The notes under the pieces: model-generated
What the model was told of the DNA's origin: nothing
Seen by the model: only the letters and a program-made list of their open reading frames with translations
The model's database searches: none
Assembly: GCA_913046155.1 (NCBI GenBank)
Contig: CAJWRY010000015.1
Coordinates: 1 to 19,468, forward strand
From: an uncultured Candidatus Nemicrothrix sp.
Lineage (GTDB): Bacteria > Actinomycetota > Acidimicrobiia > Acidimicrobiales > UBA8592
Direction: 5' to 3'
Length of the DNA stretch: 19,468 nt
Shown here: positions 1 through 7,696 of the stretch, piece by piece
Numbering within the stretch: position 1 is the stretch's first letter
Layout: every line of letters begins with the position of its first letter
Made by a program: the position numbers and the translations under genes

Positions 1-326
1 GGGATATGATCATCCGGTCTGGTGAGAATATTTATCCTGTTGAGATTGAACATCGCCTCGAAAGCCATCCCTTTATTCATGAAGCTGCTGTACTAGGAGT
101 AGATGACGATGAGAAGGGCCAAATAGCGAAAGCGATCATTGTCCTTAATGACAATGGTCAGTTTGAGGTAGATACATTTTTAGAATGGTGTTCAGAAACG
201 TTGGCTAGTTATAAAGTCCCAGAAATTTGGGAGCACAGGACTTCTGCTCTTCCGAGAACTGCTAGCGGGAAAGTAATCAAGGGTGCTTTAACCGGTGACC
301 GCGAAATTAGCGGCTTTGATGATTAA
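1..326 (+). CDS. AMP-forming acyl-CoA synthetase/ligase, C-terminal end (partial)
   Basis: Only the last ~108 residues lie in the window; the reading frame is open to the left edge (codons from base 3), so the ATG at 6 is internal rather than the start. The family activates a carboxylic acid with ATP to an acyl-adenylate and then transfers it to CoA. Visible are the hinge/A8 motif (DMIIRSGENIYPVEIE, bases 3-50), where the conserved Asp swivels the C-terminal domain, and the A10 motif LPRTASGKVIK near the end, whose Lys is the adenylation lysine. These are the standard marks of the AMP-binding C-terminal domain. The substrate cannot be read from this part; fatty or aromatic acids are both possible. 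The stop codon shares TTAA with the stop of the convergent molybdoenzyme gene. The acyl-CoA genes nearby fit a role in acid activation for beta-oxidation. Confidence 0.93.
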   Translation, partial: DMIIRSGENIYPVEIEHRLESHPFIHEAAVLGVDDDEKGQIAKAIIVLNDNGQFEVDTFLEWCSETLASYKVPEIWEHRTSALPRTASGKVIKGALTGDREISGFDD

Positions 327-2485
327 TGAGAGACAAGTTCATCGTCCGTAATTGCAATGATGTTCACGGGGATTGCGCTCATTATCGGCAATCCCGTGAT
401 TCGGTCATACCCCACGTCTGATGAAACTAGACGATTAGTTGGCGATCCAATATCACGGACCTTCTCATCTGTTAGCGAAATATCACCCCAGGAATGAGAC
501 ATTGAAACCACACCTCTTTTTATATCTGGGTCGCTTTCAATAACTCCTACAACAGATGACCTTGGCGAGGTTATTTTTAAGAGATCACCATCCGTTGCTC
601 CTAACTCAACTAAGTCATCAGGATTCACGTAAACATAATTTGTGGTAGCGACCTTAGCGAGTCCGGGTAGTTCTGCGCCTAGTGAGTTAAGAGCATGTTT
701 AAGTCGGCGCCCGACAAGAAGATATGGGAAAAGTGATTTATCAAATGTGTCTAGTAGTTCGCTTCCAGAACGTTCAGCCTTAACTTCAGTAAGTTCCGCA
801 TAAACGTCATCAGGGCAAACAGAGAAACGTGCATCATTTTGGGGATCTCCCGGAAGGACTTTTATTGGGTTGTCATGATGAATTGTTCGTTTGTTCTCTC
901 TCCATAGGCTCATTGGCAATCTAGCGTTTCCGTACACATAGTCAATTACGGTACTGTCCGTTAGGTCTTCACTAATAGGAAGCTCCCCGCCGGGTAAAAT
1001 AATTTTTGTGTTATTTCGCTTTGCTATTCCAGCAAAGACTTCCCATTCATTAAGCACATCATCATCCGTATAGATAACTCTCTCGGCATAATTGGTATAA
1101 ACAGCAGGGAAACGCCGATCCATCACATTCGGAACATCTTCACGTTCAAGTTGAAGCCTGGGTGCTATGACATAATCGGCTAGTTGTGCGGTAGCAGTCA
1201 TGCGGTGGTCAATCACAACTAGTAATTCAAGGTCCCCCAATGCTTGTAGAGTCTTGTGCTGATCAGGCCAAGCCTGAACTGGATTACCACCTGAAACAAT
1301 TAGCGCGCGCACTTGACCATCTCCCTGTAAGAGAATCTCGTCGTTTAGTGCGTTGGTTAGCATCTCTCCTGGCAATCCTGATAAGTTCCTGACTCTGTGA
1401 GGTGCGCCTGGAGTAGGGCTACTGGGGGCAGTTACTTGTGCCCGCCTTGTATCTCCTGGGGTAAGCATGTAAGGGCTCTCAAGAGTTTCACCCTCTTTGA
1501 GAACGCGTCCGCATAGAACATTTAGAGTAAGCACTAAAGATTCCATTAGCGTTCCGTGTGGAGCCATATTAGGGCCAGTTCCAGATCCTGCCGTTCCTTT
1601 AGGGCCCGATGCAAACATTTCGGCTGCTAGTTTTATATCATTTGATGATACCTCGCATCGCTCGGCAGCATAGTTGAGAGTGAAGGCGGAGCAAGCTTCT
1701 TTCAACTTACGAAGTTGGGCTTGGTCTACATATTGTTCGCAAAAGCCCATATCGTGAAGATCGTTATTTAAGATATGCCCAATCATTGCGGCGAGTAAAG
1801 TAGGGTCTTCGCCTGGCTTTACTTGAAGCCATACATCAGCTTGCGTTGCTAACTCACTTCTCCTTGGATCAATAACGATAAGTTTTAATCCCCTTTTTTT
1901 CGCGTCGCGGAGTTTGATAAAGGGGTTGGTTCCCTGAAGTCCGCTCGCAGGGCCGTAGCTTGAAACTAGAGGGTTGTATCCTACCGCAAGTAATACGTCA
2001 GCATCAGTGAAGTTCTGCCATCCAGCTTCCCAAGAACCGAGCCGAAGTAACGAACTTCGATGTGCAGGTTGGTCAATTGTTAGCGAAGTGTAAAAGGATG
2101 GCGAGTCAAAACCCTTATGCCACGCTGAAGCTACAGGTACACCTATGCTGTTTTGGTAGGCTCCTGTTCCGATATACGTTGCAACCGATCTCGGACCATA
2201 CTTGTCCGTAATGGCCTGTAGTTGCTCTGCTATTTCGTCAAGGGCCTTCTCAGATTCTAGTTCCTCGAAAGTTCCTGCTGTTGTTTTCTTTAGCGGTGAA
2301 CGAAGACGGCTTGGACTGTGAAATTGATCAGCTAATTGTCGGCCTTTTATACAGGTGTACCCCTCAAACAATGGGTCTGTTCGGTCACCACGGACTGAAA
2401 CGATTCTTTTGCCATCCTCTACATCTATCTCCATCGGGCAAGCCGCATGACAAATACGACAGAATGTTTTTTTAGTTTCAAGCAT
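323..2485 (-). CDS. Molybdopterin-dependent oxidoreductase with N-terminal 4Fe-4S site
   Basis: 720 aa, a catalytic subunit of the DMSO-reductase (bis-MGD molybdenum or tungsten) superfamily. The N-terminus carries a 4Fe-4S motif C9-x2-C12-x3-C16-x28-C45. A long molybdopterin oxidoreductase core follows (about 55-480; the VIDPRRSELATQAD segment is typical of MGD binding). A C-terminal molydopterin-dinucleotide-binding barrel lies at roughly 590-710 (LLVGRRLKH, then a stretch with SMSHSWGD). No Cys or selenocysteine appears at the usual Mo-ligand region (around TIDQ, residues 136-139), so Asp138 or a Ser may take that place; this is uncertain. There is no Tat signal, so it is probably cytoplasmic. 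No electron-transfer partner subunit lies next to it, and the substrate is unknown. The start has no Shine-Dalgarno sequence but a TACATT box six bases upstream, suggesting a leaderless mRNA. The modABC genes in this window could supply its metal. Confidence 0.88.
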   Translation of the reverse strand: MLETKKTFCRICHAACPMEIDVEDGKRIVSVRGDRTDPLFEGYTCIKGRQLADQFHSPSRLRSPLKKTTAGTFEELESEKALDEIAEQLQAITDKYGPRSVATYIGTGAYQNSIGVPVASAWHKGFDSPSFYTSLTIDQPAHRSSLLRLGSWEAGWQNFTDADVLLAVGYNPLVSSYGPASGLQGTNPFIKLRDAKKRGLKLIVIDPRRSELATQADVWLQVKPGEDPTLLAAMIGHILNNDLHDMGFCEQYVDQAQLRKLKEACSAFTLNYAAERCEVSSNDIKLAAEMFASGPKGTAGSGTGPNMAPHGTLMESLVLTLNVLCGRVLKEGETLESPYMLTPGDTRRAQVTAPSSPTPGAPHRVRNLSGLPGEMLTNALNDEILLQGDGQVRALIVSGGNPVQAWPDQHKTLQALGDLELLVVIDHRMTATAQLADYVIAPRLQLEREDVPNVMDRRFPAVYTNYAERVIYTDDDVLNEWEVFAGIAKRNNTKIILPGGELPISEDLTDSTVIDYVYGNARLPMSLWRENKRTIHHDNPIKVLPGDPQNDARFSVCPDDVYAELTEVKAERSGSELLDTFDKSLFPYLLVGRRLKHALNSLGAELPGLAKVATTNYVYVNPDDLVELGATDGDLLKITSPRSSVVGVIESDPDIKRGVVSMSHSWGDISLTDEKVRDIGSPTNRLVSSDVGYDRITGLPIMSAIPVNIIAITDDELVSH

Positions 2486-2491
2486 AAAGAG

Positions 2492-2521
2492 AATGTACCC
2501 GATTTTCTCAATAGATGTCGT
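2492..2521 (-). promoter_or_regulatory. Predicted leaderless promoter of the molybdoenzyme gene
   Basis: On the minus strand TACATT (2497 to 2492, pattern TANNNT) is followed by exactly six bases (CTCTTT) and then the ATG. That is the spacing expected when transcription begins at the A of the start codon. Eighteen bases further upstream is ACGACA (2521 to 2516), a 4/6 match to TTGACA. No Shine-Dalgarno sequence is present. This is a prediction from pattern only. Confidence 0.5.
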
Positions 2522-2596
2522 AGCCCAATTGCACCAGTTAAAATTTCTGGATTACGGTGTTCATGGAACTGGAAAGATGGATAGGAGTCGCTAATT

Positions 2597-3439
2597 ATGG
2601 CTTATGAATGTTTTGATGTCTCAATCACGGATAAGGTCGCCCATGTAAAACTTGATCGCGGACCTAATCTCAATACAATGATCCCCTCCTTTTGGAGTGA
2701 ACTTCCGGAGATAATAAATGAAATCAGTGATGAAGGGAAAGCTAGGGCAATTGTGATTTCCTCAACTGGAAAACATTTCTGTGCGGGCATGGATTTAGCT
2801 GTATTCACTGAAGGTGGATTGGGCGATGGCGGCAAAACTGAGCGGGGCAGACGTAATGCATTGACTCGTGAATCTGCACTTCACCTCCAAGAAAGTTTCA
2901 CATGTTTTGAAAAAGCTAGAATGCCAGTTTTAGTTGCTATTCAGGGTGGTTGTGTAGGCGGAGCAGTTGACATGGTTACGGCTGCTGATATGAGATATGC
3001 AACAGAAGATGCATGGTTCTGCATTCAGGAAATAAATATAGGAATGACTGCTGACGTTGGAACGCTACAAAGACTTCCTAAAATTATTCCTGAGGGGGTA
3101 GCAAGGGAACTGGCATACACCGGAAGGAGAATGTCGGCTCAACGTGCTATGGAAGTGGGGTTAGTGAACGAAGTCTTCCCGAGCCACGAGGTAATGGTTG
3201 ATGCTGTTTTAGATATCGCTTCTGAAATCTCAACAAAATCACCATTAGCTATATGGGGAACAAAAGAGAGCATAAATTACACTAGAGACCACTCAGTTGC
3301 TGACAGTTTAAACTTCATTGCTACTTGGCAAGCTGGAATGTATCAGCCGAAAGATATGGCTAGTGTATTTGAAGCACAATCCAAACGGGAGGACCCGGAA
3401 TTTGATGATTTACCGCCTGCTCGGAAGGGATTGGCTTAA
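2597..3439 (+). CDS. Crotonase-family delta3,5-delta2,4-dienoyl-CoA isomerase-like protein
   Basis: 280 aa enoyl-CoA hydratase/isomerase fold protein. The oxyanion-hole segments are visible as HFCAGMDL (about 60-67) and IQGGCVGGAVD (115-125). The closest pattern I recognise is the dienoyl-CoA isomerase ECH1. All three acidic residues known from the rat enzyme (Asp176, Glu196, Asp204) line up with identical spacing as D125, E145 and D153, the last inside TADVGTLQRLPK. The ECH1-like stretch RDHSVADSLNF near the C-terminus is also present. The family moves double bonds in 3,5-dienoyl-CoA intermediates during beta-oxidation of unsaturated fatty acids. The start is supported by AGGAG (2583-2587) nine bases upstream. 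The gene is divergent from the molybdoenzyme and convergent with the acyl-CoA dehydrogenase, sharing a TTAA stop overlap. A plain enoyl-CoA hydratase is less likely. Confidence 0.88.
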   Translation: MAYECFDVSITDKVAHVKLDRGPNLNTMIPSFWSELPEIINEISDEGKARAIVISSTGKHFCAGMDLAVFTEGGLGDGGKTERGRRNALTRESALHLQESFTCFEKARMPVLVAIQGGCVGGAVDMVTAADMRYATEDAWFCIQEINIGMTADVGTLQRLPKIIPEGVARELAYTGRRMSAQRAMEVGLVNEVFPSHEVMVDAVLDIASEISTKSPLAIWGTKESINYTRDHSVADSLNFIATWQAGMYQPKDMASVFEAQSKREDPEFDDLPPARKGLA

Positions 3440-5004
3440 GAGCTCAAGATTCTTCTGCCTATAAGCTTTAAACAGAGAGTTTCGTCAGCGCCTTCAAATA
3501 TTGAGAGCACTCGGGCATCTACAAAGAGGCGACTCACGACATACTCTTCGGCATACCCAAAACCCCCATGTATTTGCATAGACTCACGCGTCACCCACTC
3601 TGCTGCTTTACAGGCATAGGCTTTTACCATCGCTGCTTCTAAAGTTCCTTCACCTCTGGACATCAACTCGCCGACCTTATACGTGTACTGTCTGCATGCA
3701 TGAATTATTGATGACATCCGCCCTAATTTACTTTGCGTAAGCTCATAATCGAATAAGGTCGCTCCAAAGACATTTCGTTCTTGACTGTAGAGAACAGCTT
3801 CATCGTAGGCTCTTTGCATAACCCCGACTGCGCGAGCAGCTGTTTGTAATCTTCCATTCTCAAATCCTGCCATTTGCAGATAAAACCCTTTTCCTTCACC
3901 CGACTCTCCCCCGATAAGTGAAGTAGAAGGAACTCTCCAATCCTGAAACGAAATTTCGAAACTATGCATACCTCTATATCCCAAGGTAGATATTGCCCTT
4001 CCTTCCAGCTTCCCTCCATGGTCTTGTCGGAAACTAAAACTATGCCCTTCAGCTCTGTCCTTTTCTACGACGAAGATACTCAATCCTCTATGCCCTACCG
4101 AAACATCGGGGTTAGTTCTTGCTAAGACCATCAATAAATCAGCTCGCCCAGCAAAGGTGCACCAAGTTTTCACACCATTTATTTCCCAGTCTCCATCAGG
4201 AAGCCGTCGTGCATTAGTGCTAATGCCAGCAACATCACTACCAAAATCTGGTTCAGTCACTGCAACAGCTGACATATATTCTCCTGACGCAATTAAAGGC
4301 AGAAGACGTTGCTTCTGATCATCGGTTCCACCGTTTTCAATAGCTCTCGCCAATATCTCTGGACGAGTGATAAGAGAACCCCCAATGCTCAGTGACGCTC
4401 TTGAAAGCTCCTCTGTTGCAATAACCATACCGTAATTATCAAGGGTGGTACCCGTTGCAGTTCCACCGTAAAGTTCTGGTATTGAGAGGCCAAAGCACCC
4501 TAGTTCAGCTAGGCCTGAGATTATGCTTTCGGGAACATCTCGGTCTTCGCGGTGCACACTTTCAGCAAGATGCTCAATGTTTTCTTTGCCAAAGCGGCGA
4601 AACGTCTCAGCCACGAGCTGCAATTCTTGGGTCAGATGATTTTGGACTGGTAGGTTCGCCGCTGAAGAATACTGCTTTGGCGATCCATAAGCTGCGACGT
4701 ACCGATTTAGCAACTGTATGTCCTCAATAGAAATTTCCCATAGAGTTTCGCGACCAAAGCACATATCAGAAAGTGATTTGAATGTGTCTGCACAAAATAA
4801 TTCAACCAAAAGTTTCTCATTATCTCCTTTCTCGGCAAATTCTGAGAAAGCTTGCGCTATGGAGAGCGCTGAGCGGGCATGTGCTAGCTCATATAGGAAT
4901 ACCTGGTCTTGTTCGGGACTGTCTTTTTTTCGTAAGTAATTCAGGCCTTGATTTACGATGCCTTCGGCACTTTTAAGTGCTATTTCTAGATCAGCATTAC
5001 CCAT
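3436..5004 (-). CDS. Acyl-CoA dehydrogenase with long N-terminal extension, methylsuccinyl-CoA dehydrogenase-like
   Basis: 522 aa, against roughly 380-400 for ordinary acyl-CoA dehydrogenases. About 115 extra residues at the N-terminus are mostly helical and lack a recognisable motif. The usual three-part fold follows: N-terminal helical (about 125-235), beta-barrel middle (TEPDFGSDVAG, then GVKTWCTFAGRAD) and C-terminal helical. The catalytic base is Glu504 in SIFEGADET. The extension, the LGYRGMHSFEI segment, the RLQTAARAVGV segment and the VDARVLSIFEGA ending resemble (2S)-methylsuccinyl-CoA dehydrogenase (Mcd) of the ethylmalonyl-CoA pathway. I see no crotonyl-CoA carboxylase/reductase or other pathway partner here, so the substrate remains an inference. 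The start is well fixed by GGAGGT (5010-5015) five bases before ATG. It is an FAD flavoprotein expected in the cytoplasm, passing electrons to ETF. Confidence 0.9.
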   Translation of the reverse strand: MGNADLEIALKSAEGIVNQGLNYLRKKDSPEQDQVFLYELAHARSALSIAQAFSEFAEKGDNEKLLVELFCADTFKSLSDMCFGRETLWEISIEDIQLLNRYVAAYGSPKQYSSAANLPVQNHLTQELQLVAETFRRFGKENIEHLAESVHREDRDVPESIISGLAELGCFGLSIPELYGGTATGTTLDNYGMVIATEELSRASLSIGGSLITRPEILARAIENGGTDDQKQRLLPLIASGEYMSAVAVTEPDFGSDVAGISTNARRLPDGDWEINGVKTWCTFAGRADLLMVLARTNPDVSVGHRGLSIFVVEKDRAEGHSFSFRQDHGGKLEGRAISTLGYRGMHSFEISFQDWRVPSTSLIGGESGEGKGFYLQMAGFENGRLQTAARAVGVMQRAYDEAVLYSQERNVFGATLFDYELTQSKLGRMSSIIHACRQYTYKVGELMSRGEGTLEAAMVKAYACKAAEWVTRESMQIHGGFGYAEEYVVSRLFVDARVLSIFEGADETLCLKLIGRRILSS

Positions 5005-5135
5005 TGGTGACCTCCAAAGTAAATGCTATCCATATCCTCATAAAATAATACCGGTGTCTAGATCTTGAATTCTGTTTGGATTCTTCGAGACATCCTCAAT
5101 GAATGCGGAGTTAGCTTTATCTAATACCCACGTAG

Positions 5136-5582
5136 TTAGCGTTTCTGTTCGCTGTCGCGCAGGGCTAAAACTTTCTCTTTGGTAGGAACCCGAACCCCTA
5201 CATACCAAACACCAATAACTCCGACACCACCAACTAAAATTTGAATGAGAGTATTCGTAATTGCAAAAGTAATGCTGAGAGTTACGGCTGTTATCATCAT
5301 CGCTATTGCTATTACCTTAGATTTTTGAGGCATCCCTAACCCATCCCTGTGGTCTTGCACCAATCGTCCTATCCCCGGCAAATCTAGGATCCAACGTTCA
5401 AATTTCGGGCTGGATTTCGCAAAGCAAGCCGCTGCTAGAATCATGAAAACCGTAGTTGGCATCCCAGGAATAATAATCCCGATAAAACCGAGTCCAACAA
5501 AAATGAAACCTAGAAGCAAAAGAAATGACTTCACAAAGAAAGATTTTGCTGAACCAAAGGTACTTTTCCTCAGACGGGCCAT
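5136..5582 (-). CDS. DUF454/YbaN family small membrane protein
   Basis: 148 aa, predicted inner-membrane protein of unknown function. Hydrophobic segments lie near residues 18-50 (with GIIIPGMPTTVFMILAA and CFAKSSPKFERWI, the conserved signature of the DUF454 family) and near 88-130 (two helices). Family members are typically 120-150 aa, so the length fits. The start has no Shine-Dalgarno sequence; a TATTCT box six bases before the ATG suggests a leaderless transcript. It stands alone, 131 bases from the start of the upstream minus-strand acyl-CoA dehydrogenase and back-to-back with the SDR gene. The family is well recognised but its function is not known, and the context does not reveal it. 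Confidence 0.85.
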   Translation of the reverse strand: MARLRKSTFGSAKSFFVKSFLLLLGFIFVGLGFIGIIIPGMPTTVFMILAAACFAKSSPKFERWILDLPGIGRLVQDHRDGLGMPQKSKVIAIAMMITAVTLSITFAITNTLIQILVGGVGVIGVWYVGVRVPTKEKVLALRDSEQKR

Positions 5583-5588
5583 TATTTA

Positions 5589-5594
5589 AGAATA
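5589..5594 (-). promoter_or_regulatory. Predicted leaderless -10 box of the DUF454 gene
   Basis: On the minus strand TATTCT (5594 to 5589) is followed by the six bases TAAATA and then ATG, the same TANNNT-N6-ATG layout as at three other genes here. A weak -35 candidate, CTAACA (5618 to 5613, 4/6 match to TTGACA), lies 18 bases upstream. No Shine-Dalgarno sequence is present. Confidence 0.5.
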
Positions 5595-5638
5595 GTCTTA
5601 GAATCCAGATTGTGTTAGTGCCTAAGATTTATCTCTTG

Positions 5639-5644
5639 TAAACT
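5639..5644 (+). promoter_or_regulatory. Predicted leaderless -10 box of the SDR-Rieske-VOC operon
   Basis: TAAACT (pattern TANNNT) is followed by six bases (CTCCCC) and then the ATG of the SDR gene, with no Shine-Dalgarno sequence. The -35 region is poor: TTAGTG at 5615-5620 lies 18 bases upstream. Together with the opposite box at 5589-5594, two leaderless-type promoters share a 68-base divergent gap. Confidence 0.5.
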
Positions 5645-5650
5645 CTCCCC

Positions 5651-6415
5651 ATGGGGAAATTACAGAGCATACCTGAATTGATTGATTTATCAGGGAAGCA
5701 TGGGATCGTAACTGGAGGACTCAAAGGCATAGGTCAAGCGATCACGCGACGTTTGGTTGAATGCGGAGCGAAAGTTTTGATAGCTGACTCTGACCCCTCA
5801 ATAGATGACTGCTCCGATACAGAGCTTATGGCCTTTCAATATTGCGACGTTACAAACGCGGCTGACCTTGCTTCAGCAATTACATCAGCAGCGAATGATC
5901 AAGGGATTGATTTTATTGTTAACAATGCTGGAATTTTTCCCACCACTGGCCCGATAGAGAAAGTAACTGACGAATTTGTGAGCAGGATGCTTGAGGTAAA
6001 TGTTCGAGCACAATACAGCGCCTCAAGAGAAGCCTCAAAATACCTTCGTGAAGGAGGTTCCATCGTTAATGTCGCTTCAATTGCAGCTCTTAGAGGTGGA
6101 GCAAACATAAGTGCATACAGTACATCAAAGGCCGCCGTGATTGGACTTACACAGTCCTTTGCTCAGGAACTTGGACCAAAGGGAATTAGGGTAAATGCGA
6201 TAGCTCCTGGAATTATCGATACCCCTGGAGTGCAAGATCAACTTGCTCCCCTTAAAGCAGGCGGATTGGACATTGAGAACGCAATCGCATCAAATCCACT
6301 TAGATTAGCTGGGCAACCAGACTATATTGCTAGAGCTGCAATATTTTTAGTTTCAGATTTATCTTCATTTATTACCGGACATACTCTAGTCGTTGATGGT
6401 GGGTCAACAGCTTAA
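5651..6415 (+). CDS. Short-chain dehydrogenase/reductase (SDR)
   Basis: 254 aa classical SDR, an NAD(P)-dependent dehydrogenase with a Rossmann fold. Cofactor-binding motif TGGLKGIG (21-28), NNAG (91-94), the structural Asn (N117) and the catalytic triad S143, Y156, K160 (AYSTSK) are all present and correctly spaced. The C-terminus ends in the usual ITGHTLVVDGG. An acidic residue after the second strand (IADSD, about 45-48) suggests a preference for NAD over NADP, though that is an inference. It begins an operon: the Rieske oxygenase follows after 12 bases and the VOC protein after that. In such cassettes an SDR commonly oxidises the hydroxylated or diol product of the oxygenase. The exact substrate cannot be deduced. 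Confidence 0.92.
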   Translation: MGKLQSIPELIDLSGKHGIVTGGLKGIGQAITRRLVECGAKVLIADSDPSIDDCSDTELMAFQYCDVTNAADLASAITSAANDQGIDFIVNNAGIFPTTGPIEKVTDEFVSRMLEVNVRAQYSASREASKYLREGGSIVNVASIAALRGGANISAYSTSKAAVIGLTQSFAQELGPKGIRVNAIAPGIIDTPGVQDQLAPLKAGGLDIENAIASNPLRLAGQPDYIARAAIFLVSDLSSFITGHTLVVDGGSTA

Positions 6416-6427
6416 GGAAACGCTCTC

Positions 6428-7693
6428 ATGGATATTCCAAAAATAAACGATATCAAAAGTAAAATTCACTATGAAGTAAGCCGCACCAAGCCTCCTGAGG
6501 GGTTTCCAAAGTTTCATGATATTCCAAAAGGTCGATATACATCACAAGAATTTTATGAACTAGAACAAAAGTATGTCTTTTCTGATTCTTGGGTTGTAGC
6601 AGGACGAGAAGACCAGATTCCTAGCGTAGGGGATTTCTTCACTTTCAAAAAACTAGGAGAACCGATGCTCCTCATTAGAGGAAAGGACGGGTTAATAAGG
6701 TGTTTCTACAACACATGTCAACACCGAGGCGCACCAGTAGTCAGAGACGAGGCCGGCTCCTCAAAACGGCTACGCTGTCAATACCATTCTTGGAGCTATG
6801 ACATCACTGACGGCTCATTGGTAGCCGTACCTGATGAGCATGATTTCGTGGATTTAGACAGAACGCAACGGTGTTTGCCAAAAGTTAGTTGCGAAACATT
6901 TGAGGGATTTATCTTTGTTAATAAAAACCCCGATGCAGAACCACTTCTCACATCTCTCGGAACAGCTGCAGAAATGCTAAAGCCATTGGATAATCTATCT
7001 TTGAAAGAGGTCTACCGTGAAAGCATCGTGATTCCTTGCAACTGGAAGGTAACCGCTGAAGCATTTCTTGAGGTTTACCATTTCAAGCACATCCATTCCA
7101 ATAAGGAAGGTTGGGCAACTCTTGATAGCCGAAGGGCAGCAATGGGCCTATACCCAGGTGGACACAGTCGAATGATAACTGGTTATTCAGATCAACACGT
7201 CAACTTAACTGGAATGCAGGCGTGGGATGACTGGAAACCGCTGGACAACGGAGACTTTAAGACTATGAAATCAACAAGTCAGGAGTACCTTGACATGTTA
7301 GATTGCACCAGCACTGCAGTTAGCTATTTCCCTAACACAATCATTCCTCTTGGTTCATTTGGATACCCTGTACTTCTCTTTTGGCCTATAGATATTGAAA
7401 CCACGCTTCTTGAATGGTGGTATTACGGTCCTGATGATTGGGAAGGAAATGCGATACCTGAGCACTGGCAGAAGAGAGCAAAACAATTTGACCAGATCAT
7501 GGACGAAGATAAATACAATATGGCGCCTATGTGGGAGTCTTTGAAATCACCTGCTTTATCTGGAGTACCAATCAGTTATCAAGAACGAAGAATCTGGCAC
7601 CTACACGAGGAAATTGACCGAAAGATCGGCTACCAAAATATTCCTGATGAGTTATTAATGGATCAGGTTTTGGAACCTCACTTAGAAAGGTAG
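6428..7693 (+). CDS. Rieske non-heme iron oxygenase, alpha subunit
   Basis: 421 aa aromatic ring-hydroxylating oxygenase large-subunit family. The Rieske 2Fe-2S ligands are C97-x-H99-x17-C117-x2-H120 (CQHRGAP ... CQYHSW). The mononuclear iron site shows H218 and H223 (EVYHFKHIH) with Asp361 in DEDKYNM as the likely third ligand. The bridging acid that carries electrons between subunits is Glu215, where naphthalene dioxygenase has Asp205; Glu is common in oxygenases acting on carboxylates or amines. The family adds oxygen to an aromatic, amine or ether substrate using electrons from a reductase. No ferredoxin, reductase or beta subunit lies nearby, so it may be an alpha-only trimer served from elsewhere. 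AAGGAAA lies a few bases before the ATG as ribosome-binding site. The substrate is unknown. Confidence 0.93.
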   Translation: MDIPKINDIKSKIHYEVSRTKPPEGFPKFHDIPKGRYTSQEFYELEQKYVFSDSWVVAGREDQIPSVGDFFTFKKLGEPMLLIRGKDGLIRCFYNTCQHRGAPVVRDEAGSSKRLRCQYHSWSYDITDGSLVAVPDEHDFVDLDRTQRCLPKVSCETFEGFIFVNKNPDAEPLLTSLGTAAEMLKPLDNLSLKEVYRESIVIPCNWKVTAEAFLEVYHFKHIHSNKEGWATLDSRRAAMGLYPGGHSRMITGYSDQHVNLTGMQAWDDWKPLDNGDFKTMKSTSQEYLDMLDCTSTAVSYFPNTIIPLGSFGYPVLLFWPIDIETTLLEWWYYGPDDWEGNAIPEHWQKRAKQFDQIMDEDKYNMAPMWESLKSPALSGVPISYQERRIWHLHEEIDRKIGYQNIPDELLMDQVLEPHLER

Positions 7694-7696
7694 TGC

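Noticed and set aside
2534..2572. Inverted repeat CCAGTT / AACTGG upstream of the crotonase gene
   Set aside because: Only six pairs separated by 27 bases. This is too weak to call a terminator or operator without conservation data.
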